In this document: piece by piece, positions 1 through 5,446 of the stretch | How the letters are laid out: the number at the start of each line of letters is the position of its first letter | How positions within the stretch are numbered: the stretch's first letter is position 1 | Assembly: GCA_017416665.1 (NCBI GenBank) | Contig: JAFQBO010000063.1 | Span: 1 to 5,465, forward strand | Length of the DNA stretch: 5,465 bases | Source of the DNA: Oscillospiraceae bacterium | GTDB lineage: Bacteria > Bacillota > Clostridia > Oscillospirales > Ruminococcaceae | Reading direction: 5' to 3' | Position numbers and translations under genes: made by a program | Notes under the pieces: model-generated | Databases searched by the model: none | What the model saw: only the letters and a program-made list of their open reading frames with translations | Told to the model about the DNA's origin: nothing

Positions 1-211
1 AAGCCCTCGGGCATATTTTCACGGTCGAAACCACCCTCTGGCATATTCTCAGGATCAAAACCTTCCGGCATATTTTCACGGTCGAAACCACCCTCTGGCA
101 TATTCTCAGGATCAAAGCCCTCGGGCATATTTTCACGGTCAAAGCCACCCTCAGGCATATTCTCAGGATCAAAGCCTTCGGGCATATTTTCACGGTCGAA
201 ACCGCCCTGAG
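1..211 (-). repeat. 57-bp in-frame tandem repeat in the lipoprotein gene
   Basis: Copies begin at 11, 68, 125 and 182, giving an exact period of 57 bases (19 codons). Three copies are complete (11-67, 68-124, 125-181), the copy at 182-211 is a half unit, and bases 1-10 belong to a further copy cut by the window edge. Each unit consists of a 30-base and a 27-base half that are themselves related, encoding FDRENMPE- and FDPENMPE-type segments. An older short duplication was therefore followed by expansion of the 57-base unit. Adjacent complete copies differ at 3 and 4 positions, and all of these changes are synonymous. Confidence 0.95.
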
Positions 212-464
212 GTCTGTTTCCCTTATTTCCTCTGTTCTGCGATTTGCTGTCCTCGCTGTTATCAGAGGATTCCTTATCTTTTTCCTCTGTTTTTTCGTCA
301 GATTCATCATATTCAGCTACAAGCAATGTCAGGTCATTTCCGCTGATTTCAGAAATCTGCCCATAAAGATAGTTAATATCTGCGGCTGTCTTCTCTGAAT
401 TATCACAGGCACACAATGCCGCAGAAAGCAAAAGTGCTGTTAACATTGCAATATGTTTCTTCAT
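1..464 (-). CDS. Repeat-bearing small lipoprotein, 3' end beyond the window
   Basis: This is a predicted exported lipoprotein of unknown function; 154 complete codons lie in the window and no stop is reached. The start at 464 follows an AAAGGGG ribosome site at 9 bases. Residues 1-20 form a lipoprotein signal: MKKH, a hydrophobic stretch, then LCAC, with Cys20 as the likely lipidated residue and Asp21 after it. Residues 30-52 (around YGQISEISGNDLTLLVAEY) resemble the short beta-rich 'GxIxxIxGNxxTL' motif of DUF5666-like proteins; that match is from memory and moderate. Residues 51-80 are a charged Asp/Glu/Lys/Ser linker. From about residue 82 a GNRPQ element leads into alternating 10- and 9-residue units, GGFDRENMPE and GFDPENMPE, continuing off the edge. 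It sits 21 bases after the permease, so it is probably an accessory partner of the transporter, anchored outside the membrane. The function is not recognised; a RiPP precursor or cell-wall protein is less likely. Confidence 0.85.
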   Translation of the reverse strand, partial: MKKHIAMLTALLLSAALCACDNSEKTAADINYLYGQISEISGNDLTLLVAEYDESDEKTEEKDKESSDNSEDSKSQNRGNKGNRPQGGFDRENMPEGFDPENMPEGGFDRENMPEGFDPENMPEGGFDRENMPEGFDPENMPEGGFDRENMPEG

Positions 465-485
465 TTTTAATAACCCCTTTCAGAA
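465..485 (-). promoter_or_regulatory. Intergenic gap with lipoprotein ribosome binding site
   Basis: The 21 bases between the permease stop (TAA at 488-486) and the lipoprotein ATG hold AAAGGGG (480-474 on the minus strand), 9 bases before the start. There is no hairpin or T-run that would act as a terminator and no room for a promoter. The lipoprotein is therefore most simply read as co-transcribed with the permease. Confidence 0.75.
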
Positions 486-1937
486 TTATTCGGATGAGAG
501 TGCTTCAACAGGTACGAGTTTTGAAGCCTTCCACGCAGGATAAAATCCGAATACTGTTCCTGTAACAATGGAAAATAGAAGTGCCAGTACTGCACCGGAA
601 ACAGTCATTTCCAGCCTTATGTTAAAACCTGAAATAACAGGACTTACTGCAAAGCTTATAATCACACCAAGAATACCTCCGATAAAACTGATGCAGCAGG
701 CTTCCATCAGAAATTCCATTAATATATCTTTCTGTGAGCCGCCTATTGCCTTGAGAATACCTATTTCCTTTGTACGTTCTTTAACTGATACAAACAGGAC
801 ATTCATAATTCCTATGCCACCGATAATAAATACGATTGATGCCATAGCAATAAGCATAAGCGTAAGTGTTTCATTTGATTTTGATGCCGCTTCCATTTTG
901 CTTCCTGCATCTGAAATAGTAAATTCTGCATTGGGATAGCTTTCTGCAAGAACAGTTTTAATATCTGCAATAACCGTGTCAATGTTGTCAACATCTTCTG
1001 CTATTACTGTTATTGTCGGACTGATATCACTTCCAGTAAGATATTTTATACCCGTACTGTATGGAATAAAGATTGCGTCATCAGCACTGATACCTGATTC
1101 AACCGTACCCTGTTCAGCAAAAACTCCGCCTACGGTATACGGTCTGTCATCAATATATACAAGATTATCGTATGCTTCTTCTGTACTGCCGAATATACTT
1201 TTTGCTGCATTATATCCAAGCACACATATCTTTTCCTTGTTTTCTTCGTTTGCGTCTGATATGTAATCGCCCATAAGAAGCGTGAGATTTGATAAATCAG
1301 CATAATCCGCCAGAGTTCCTGCAATGGTGTATGATTCGGTTTCTTCTATATTGCCGCCATATACGTCCTGCTTTGTTGTGTATGAAATTGTTGTGTCACT
1401 GAGTCCGGGAACAAATGTTGCAAGGGTTTCCATATCCTCCGTTGAAAGAGTGATTTTTTCTGTGTTTAATCTGTTTTCTTCTCCGCCGAATATAGAGCCG
1501 AACATATCTCCGAAGCCGCCGAAACCGCCGCCTCCTGAGAAATCAGGTCTGTTTCCCCTGCCGCCTGATGAACTATTCCCCCCTGACGGAGGTGCAAAAC
1601 TGCCCCCTGATGAACTATTTCCGCCTGACGGAGGACTGAAATCTCCGCCGCCGAACGAAGGCATACCGCCGCCAAATGAGGGCATACCTCCGCCCGATGA
1701 TGAAGATGAAGGAAAGGAACTTCTGCCCGATTGTGCCTGTTCATAGCTTATATCAACAGCACCTGCGTTAAGATTTCGGAACTGATCGGCAACGTCAGCT
1801 TTACCTCCTCTGCCGACAGCAATAACTATTACAATAGTTGCCGCACCGACAATAATGCCGATTGATGTAAGAATAACCTTGAATTTATTCTGTGTAAGAT
1901 TAAGTCTGACAAGATGAAGAAGTTCTGAAAATTTCAT
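486..1937 (-). CDS. MacB/FtsX-type ABC transporter permease
   Basis: This is the membrane subunit of a MacB-family (type VII) ABC transporter, which couples ATP hydrolysis on the inside to movement of an extracytoplasmic domain. The 483 residues show the standard plan. TM1 is at about 20-42, followed by a large extracytoplasmic MacB_PCD-like domain (about 43-353). TM2 (about 355-380), TM3 (about 410-432) and TM4 (about 445-466) complete the FtsX core. The diagnostic stretch GGIGIMNVLFVSVKERTKEI starts at 373 and runs into GILKAIGG and the FLMEA of TM3. The C-terminus FGFYPAWKASKLVPVEAL matches the family ending. There is no fused ATPase domain, so a separate ATPase is needed. Residues 69-152 are an unusual Gly/Ser/Pro insertion early in the extracytoplasmic domain. 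The start at 1937 has AAGGTGG at 6 bases and lies one base after the stop of the preceding adaptor, implying translational coupling. The substrate cannot be told from sequence. Confidence 0.93.
   Translation of the reverse strand: MKFSELLHLVRLNLTQNKFKVILTSIGIIVGAATIVIVIAVGRGGKADVADQFRNLNAGAVDISYEQAQSGRSSFPSSSSSGGGMPSFGGGMPSFGGGDFSPPSGGNSSSGGSFAPPSGGNSSSGGRGNRPDFSGGGGFGGFGDMFGSIFGGEENRLNTEKITLSTEDMETLATFVPGLSDTTISYTTKQDVYGGNIEETESYTIAGTLADYADLSNLTLLMGDYISDANEENKEKICVLGYNAAKSIFGSTEEAYDNLVYIDDRPYTVGGVFAEQGTVESGISADDAIFIPYSTGIKYLTGSDISPTITVIAEDVDNIDTVIADIKTVLAESYPNAEFTISDAGSKMEAASKSNETLTLMLIAMASIVFIIGGIGIMNVLFVSVKERTKEIGILKAIGGSQKDILMEFLMEACCISFIGGILGVIISFAVSPVISGFNIRLEMTVSGAVLALLFSIVTGTVFGFYPAWKASKLVPVEALSSE
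1551..1634 (-). repeat. Two-copy 42-bp direct repeat in the permease gene
   Basis: Two 14-codon units encode residues 102-115 and 116-129, both beginning PPSGGNSSSGG. The DNA words CCTGATGAACTATT (plus-strand view) at 1564 and 1606 and CTGACGGAGG nearby recur at a spacing of 42 bases. The copies diverge at the end of the unit, SFA in the first against RGN in the second. Confidence 0.85.
1653..1694 (-). repeat. Two-copy 21-bp repeat encoding GGGMPSF
   Basis: Residues 82-95 of the permease are two successive GGGMPSF units of seven codons each. The DNA copies differ at several positions but the encoded peptide is identical. Confidence 0.85.
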
Positions 1938-1950
1938 ATCATTCCACCTT
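1938..1950 (-). promoter_or_regulatory. Permease ribosome binding site overlapping the adaptor end
   Basis: AAGGTGG (1950-1944 on the minus strand) lies 6 bases before the permease ATG and inside the last codons of the short adaptor, whose TGA ends at 1939. Only one base separates the stop and start, so ribosomes finishing the adaptor can re-initiate on the permease. Confidence 0.8.
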
Positions 1951-3468
1951 GCTTTCTATCAGAATCGTATCACCCTCAGAAAGCTCTCCTGATACTTCAA
2001 CATAATTGCCGTTTGAAAAGCCTGTCTGCACACGAAGCTTCTCTTTTGTACCGTCAGCAAGCTTTTTGGTGACGTAGGAATCAGTACCGTCAGTTATTAC
2101 TGCTCTGTTTGAAATATACAGAACGTCTTTAACCTGTTTTGTTATAAAAGTAACATTGGCAGTCATTCCTGTAAGAATTGTTTCGGGAACAGTAGTTATA
2201 ACAACAGTTACCGGATAGCTTACTGTTGAAGAATTGGCAGATGATGAGGATGAACCTATTTCAGATACATATCCTGAGAAGATTTCATCGGGATATGAAA
2301 GGAATGTAACTTCAACAACTTCGTCAAGTCTCACAGCCGCAATATCATCCTCTGTGACATTTACGGTTACTGTAATGGTTTCTGCGTCGGCATATTCGGC
2401 AATAGCAGTATCAGCGGACAGAGTATCTCCCGAAGCGTAGCCCACAGACATAATAGTTCCGCTGTACTCTGCCTTGATGTTTCCGTCAGAAATATAGCTT
2501 TCAAATGCTTTTAAATTATCCTTTGCAGTATCAACTGCTTCCTGTGCTGAGGCTGTTGCATCTCCCATATCGCTTACTGCAATATCGTAAAGCTGCTGTG
2601 CATTTTCATAATACATAAGGGCTTCTTCATATTCCTGCTTTGCCGCAAGTTCATCTGAGGAACGTGTACTCTGTGCCGAAGAAAGCTGTGACTGATAATT
2701 TTCAAGCTGTGACCTTGCCGGTGTAAGCTGCATTTCAGATTGTGAGTTCCCGTTTGCAACAGCATCTTCAAGTTCAGCAATTTCACTTTCCGTTTCAGCA
2801 ATCTGACTGCTCAGAGCCGATATATTTGAGGCTATTTCATCAAGCTTTGCGTTATACGTCGAAAGCGCCGAACTGCCCTCGGCTATCCTTGTATCATATT
2901 CATATTTTGCAGATAAAAGTGTTTCGTTTTCTTCTATCTTTGCCTGTGCAAGAGCAAGCTCTGCATCAGAAACAGCGTCTGTCAGTTCAGTTCTTGCAGC
3001 GTCTATGCTTTCCTGTGTAATGGACATTATAATATCGCCTTCTGAAACAGTCTGTCCTGCACTGATAAATACTTCATCAACAATAAGCTCAACTGATGAT
3101 GAAGATGACGATGTCGAAACGCTGGTTGAACCCATGGGCATTGAAGAACCGCCGCCCATACCCATTCCGCCGCCGATTCCCATTCCGCCCATACTCATAC
3201 CGCCGCCTGAGGATGAACCGCCTCCGCTTGCTTCAACTGATGCGGATACGCTTGTTGAAGCAAGAGTAAGATCGTAGGTCTGCGATAATGCGCTTACATT
3301 GACAGAGTTGCTTTCGGTTACACCTGCGGTAACATTGCCGAATTCCACAGAAACCTCCTTAATTATGCCTTCTGTATTCTTATCAGCTTTTTTATAACGA
3401 TAAATGCCGTATCCTGTACCGCCTGCCACAATAAGTACAGCACATACGGCAGCTATAATTTTCTTCAT
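1939..3468 (-). CDS. Short HlyD/MacA-type efflux adaptor with membrane-proximal domain
   Basis: This 509-residue protein is a membrane-anchored extracytoplasmic adaptor that would work with the following MacB-type permease. Domains in order are a short cytoplasmic MKK and TM helix (about 4-22) and a first beta segment (about 58-79). A Gly/Met/Ser insert (80-124) follows. The first lipoyl half (126-151) contains VDEVFISAGQTVSEGD. A coiled-coil hairpin has arms at about 152-235 and 251-325. The second lipoyl half (about 328-360) contains AEYSGTIMSVGYASGDTL. A beta-barrel (about 364-442) precedes a membrane-proximal domain (about 446-507) with VLYISNRAVITD and GELSEGD. This last domain is typical of MacA-like adaptors and is absent from the other adaptor here. 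I chose the ATG at 3468, not the in-frame one at 3516. It has AAGGAGG at 8 bases and begins directly with a signal anchor, whereas 3516 would overlap the upstream gene and add 16 polar residues. Confidence 0.92.
   Translation of the reverse strand: MKKIIAAVCAVLIVAGGTGYGIYRYKKADKNTEGIIKEVSVEFGNVTAGVTESNSVNVSALSQTYDLTLASTSVSASVEASGGGSSSGGGMSMGGMGIGGGMGMGGGSSMPMGSTSVSTSSSSSSVELIVDEVFISAGQTVSEGDIIMSITQESIDAARTELTDAVSDAELALAQAKIEENETLLSAKYEYDTRIAEGSSALSTYNAKLDEIASNISALSSQIAETESEIAELEDAVANGNSQSEMQLTPARSQLENYQSQLSSAQSTRSSDELAAKQEYEEALMYYENAQQLYDIAVSDMGDATASAQEAVDTAKDNLKAFESYISDGNIKAEYSGTIMSVGYASGDTLSADTAIAEYADAETITVTVNVTEDDIAAVRLDEVVEVTFLSYPDEIFSGYVSEIGSSSSSANSSTVSYPVTVVITTVPETILTGMTANVTFITKQVKDVLYISNRAVITDGTDSYVTKKLADGTKEKLRVQTGFSNGNYVEVSGELSEGDTILIESKVE
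3097..3231 (-). other. Met/Gly/Ser-rich insert in the short adaptor
   Basis: Residues 80-124 interrupt the adaptor between its first beta segment and the first lipoyl half. They hold a Gly/Met core with seven Met between 91 and 112 (for example MSMGGMGIGGG and SSMPMG), followed by an almost pure Ser/Thr/Val run (114-125). The segment is predicted to be disordered and exposed outside the membrane. Confidence 0.85.
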
Positions 3469-3484
3469 AATGTCTGCCTCCTTA
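3469..3484 (-). promoter_or_regulatory. Strong ribosome binding site that fixes the short adaptor start
   Basis: AAGGAGG (3483-3477 on the minus strand) stands 8 bases before the ATG at 3468. It overlaps the TAA stop (3484-3482) of the long adaptor. This near-perfect site decides the start in favour of 3468. The 13-base gap leaves no room for a promoter or terminator, so the two adaptors are co-transcribed. Confidence 0.85.
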
Positions 3485-5446
3485 ATTTCCACGCTGGGGT
3501 CTTTCTCCGCCGCCAAAATTCATATCAGGCATATTTCCAGGATTGAAACTGCCCATATCAGGTCTTTCACCGCCGAAATCTCCGAAGTCTCCAAAGCCTC
3601 CAAAGCTGCCTTCTTCGCCGTTTTCATCGTTGTTTTCGTAATCGCTGAACTTTGATGTATCCATAGACATAGCGTTGAAATATACATTTACGGATTGTCC
3701 TGTGTAAAGATTAACATTTTCGCCTTCAGCAACAACGGTTACATTGAATATTACATTGGCAAGGCTTGTCGATTCGCCGGCGGAAACAGATGTAATCCGT
3801 CCGTTTGTCATTCCCGATTCGGAAGAATAGATTATAACGCTGTCACCTATTGCTATTTCCGTTACATCGTACTGGTCAAGCTCAACTGTCGTTCCGAAGC
3901 TTGTATCATCGACGTAGTTTACAAGCGGAGATGAAATGTTCACTATATCCTCAGCTTCATAGGACAAGGAATATATGACTCCGTCCTGCTGTGCCTCAAT
4001 GATTCCGTCTGCAAGGGTTTCTTCAAATACTCTGAGATTTTCTTCGCATACCGAAACTGCGTTCTTTGCCGCTTCAAGTTCTTCTTCAATTGTAGACATA
4101 GTCAGATCGTAGTGATACTGAGCGTTTTCGTATGAAGCCATTGAAGTATCATATGTATTTTTCAGCGTCAGCTTATCTGTTTCATAAGAAAGCTTCAGAG
4201 AATTATATTCCGCTTTCAGTGATGAAAGTTTGGATTTTGCACTTGAATAACTGCTTTCAAGCTTTGAAATTTCAGATTTCAGCGAAGTTACAGTTGATTT
4301 ATTTTCGTTGATGCTGCTCTGTAATTCACTGAATGTACTATCTGCAATTTCGTAATCGGTTCTGGCAGATGAATATGTGTTTTCGGCTTCTGCAAGAATA
4401 TTTTTCTGCATTTCATATTCTGCTCTTGCGTCTTCATAAAGAGACATAAGCATGGTTTCTGCTGAATCAGTTTCAGCCACACCCGACGCTTTTACAATGC
4501 CGTATGATGAAACAGATTTAAATTGAATATCACCCATTTCACCGCCGAATTCAGGCATATCTCCTACGGAAGGTCTGTCACCGCCGTTATCGTTATTCTC
4601 CTTGTCCTGCTGTGGAATATCTGCTGCAGCACCTTGCGAAAGCTCTACATCTGATACATCAATTCCGATGTAATTGCCGATATATTTTACCGTTCCTGCA
4701 ATAGAGTTATATTCGGCAGCAACAGCATTAAGATTATCGGAAGCCTGTGTATATGCAGATTTTTTATTTTCTTTTTCACTCTCAAGCTCTGAAAGACGTT
4801 CTTCCATATCAGATATTTCGCTGTTAAGGTAATCAAACTCCGATTGCTTTGACTCTATCTCGCTCGGAGCTGTATTTACAGTATTAAGTGCGTCATTGTA
4901 ATCATTCAGAGCATCTTCGAGCTTTGAGTTAAGTTGTGCAATTCCGTCGTTATAGTCGCTTTGGGCAGTATCACCGAGCAAAAGCTCTGACTGATACAAG
5001 CTGTATGCAGAATTCTTTGATTTTTCATAAGACAATTTCTGATCGAGTAATGCGTTTTCAGCCGATTTCAGCTCTTTTTCCAATGTTGATTTACCTTTGG
5101 TTACAGTTTCGTCTGTCAGCTTGTAAAGCTGTGTACCTGCTGTTACCGAATTTCCTGACTCCACATATACTTCTTCAATCTGTAATCTGACGGCAGTCGA
5201 TTCCAGCCCGATGTAATCATAAAGCTGTGCTGATGTAATTGTACCTCCTGCACTGATTGTTCCGCCCGTTTCCATAGCAGAAGCATTTATTTGTATATTA
5301 TTTGCTGTTTTTTCTGCCTGAGGCTTTTTCTTCTGTGAAAAAACAATTCCGACTGTAGAACCGCCTGCAATAATAAGCAAAGCCGCAATAGCAACAATCC
5401 TTTTTCTGGCAACTTTTTTATTGTTGTCGGAAATCACTTTTTTCAT
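3482..5446 (-). CDS. Long HlyD-type efflux adaptor with extended hairpin and Gly-rich tail
   Basis: This 654-residue membrane-anchored adaptor is the first gene of the cluster in the window. A basic N-terminus (KKVARKR) precedes one TM helix (about 17-36). The first lipoyl half (about 86-111) contains VRLQIEEVYVESGNSVTAG. Two long heptad-like coiled-coil arms follow, about 119-250 and 329-479. Between them, residues 251-328 are a non-helical linker at the expected hairpin tip, with NGGDRPSVGDMPEFGGEMGD at 287-306. The second lipoyl half (about 482-510) contains EAQQDGVIYSLSYEAED, and a beta-barrel (about 515-592) comes next. Where the membrane-proximal domain would be, there is an acidic, Gly/Phe-rich tail (600-654). 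The family's usual length is about 350-500, so this is large, mostly because of the hairpin. The start at 5446 has a moderate GGAAGTG site at 5 bases. It probably pairs with the second adaptor and the permease; the substrate is unknown. Confidence 0.9.
   Translation of the reverse strand: MKKVISDNNKKVARKRIVAIAALLIIAGGSTVGIVFSQKKKPQAEKTANNIQINASAMETGGTISAGGTITSAQLYDYIGLESTAVRLQIEEVYVESGNSVTAGTQLYKLTDETVTKGKSTLEKELKSAENALLDQKLSYEKSKNSAYSLYQSELLLGDTAQSDYNDGIAQLNSKLEDALNDYNDALNTVNTAPSEIESKQSEFDYLNSEISDMEERLSELESEKENKKSAYTQASDNLNAVAAEYNSIAGTVKYIGNYIGIDVSDVELSQGAAADIPQQDKENNDNGGDRPSVGDMPEFGGEMGDIQFKSVSSYGIVKASGVAETDSAETMLMSLYEDARAEYEMQKNILAEAENTYSSARTDYEIADSTFSELQSSINENKSTVTSLKSEISKLESSYSSAKSKLSSLKAEYNSLKLSYETDKLTLKNTYDTSMASYENAQYHYDLTMSTIEEELEAAKNAVSVCEENLRVFEETLADGIIEAQQDGVIYSLSYEAEDIVNISSPLVNYVDDTSFGTTVELDQYDVTEIAIGDSVIIYSSESGMTNGRITSVSAGESTSLANVIFNVTVVAEGENVNLYTGQSVNVYFNAMSMDTSKFSDYENNDENGEEGSFGGFGDFGDFGGERPDMGSFNPGNMPDMNFGGGERPQRGN
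3485..3610 (-). other. Gly/Phe/Met-Pro C-terminal tail of the long adaptor
   Basis: Residues 613-654 consist of Gly-Phe-Asp steps (GSFGGFGDFGDFGG) followed by two GGERP elements, an intervening NPGNMPDMNFGGG and a final QRGN. The tail is extracytoplasmic given the N-terminal anchor. It repeats the vocabulary seen at the hairpin tip of the same protein, in the permease insert and in the lipoprotein. Confidence 0.85.
4529..4588 (-). other. GxRP/MPEF motif at the hairpin tip of the long adaptor
   Basis: Residues 287-306 (NGGDRPSVGDMPEFGGEMGD) sit in the middle of the non-helical stretch between the two coiled-coil arms. In adaptors of this fold the hairpin tip is the part that contacts the outer partner. 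The GDRP and DMPEFGG pieces match the C-terminal tail (GERP, NMPDMNFGG). Confidence 0.75.

Larger units (their letters stand above)
1482..1733 (-). other. Gly/Ser/Pro-rich insert in the permease external domain
   Basis: Residues 69-152 of the permease are low-complexity and lie between the strand after TM1 and the folded part of the external domain. In order they contain a Ser run (73-81), two GGGMPSF units (82-95), two 14-residue PPSGGNSSSGG-type units, a GNRPDF element (128-133), and a Gly/Phe stretch with GGFGGFGDMFGSIFGG (137-152). Such an insert is not part of the usual MacB plan. Its GNRP and MP elements recur in the adjacent lipoprotein and in the long adaptor. Confidence 0.85.

Noticed and set aside
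1..211. Regularly spaced repeats resembling a CRISPR array
   Set aside because: The period is 57 bases with no unique spacers, both halves of each unit are related, and the whole array is an open reading frame continuous with a signal-peptide-bearing lipoprotein.
1..464. RiPP or other peptide precursor with repeated core units
   Set aside because: A lipobox with Cys20, an intervening folded-looking motif and the absence of any modification enzyme in the window fit a surface lipoprotein better.
465..485. Possible terminator between permease and lipoprotein
   Set aside because: The 21-base gap shows no inverted repeat with a following T-run; it holds only the ribosome binding site.
1482..1733. 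Collagen-like protein segment in the permease
   Set aside because: The Gly-rich stretch does not keep a strict Gly-x-y triplet pattern. It is a mixed Gly/Ser/Pro linker with two short repeats.
1324..1746. Plus-strand open frame rich in Pro and Glu
   Set aside because: It is the complement of the Gly/Ser repeats of the permease insert. Its proline runs are a by-product of GGN codons, and it has no convincing ribosome site or domain.
2234..2440. Other short open frames on both strands, such as 568-939, 2234-2440, 2742-3020, 3695-3934 and 4936-5190
   Set aside because: All lie wholly inside the four minus-strand genes, and their translations show no recognisable domain or plausible start context.
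3005..3277. Plus-strand open frame with PIPIPP runs
   Set aside because: It is antisense to the Gly/Met insert of the short adaptor and is explained by GGN/ATG codons on the coding strand.
1939..3468. TolC-docking motif at the hairpin tip of the short adaptor
   Set aside because: The tip region (about residues 236-256) does not show the expected Arg, Leu and Ser spacing, and a Gram-positive host would have no TolC partner.
1939..3516. Upstream in-frame ATG at 3516 for the short adaptor
   Set aside because: It would overlap the long adaptor by 35 bases and put 16 polar residues before the signal anchor. The ATG at 3468 has a near-perfect AAGGAGG site and starts with MKK plus a hydrophobic helix.
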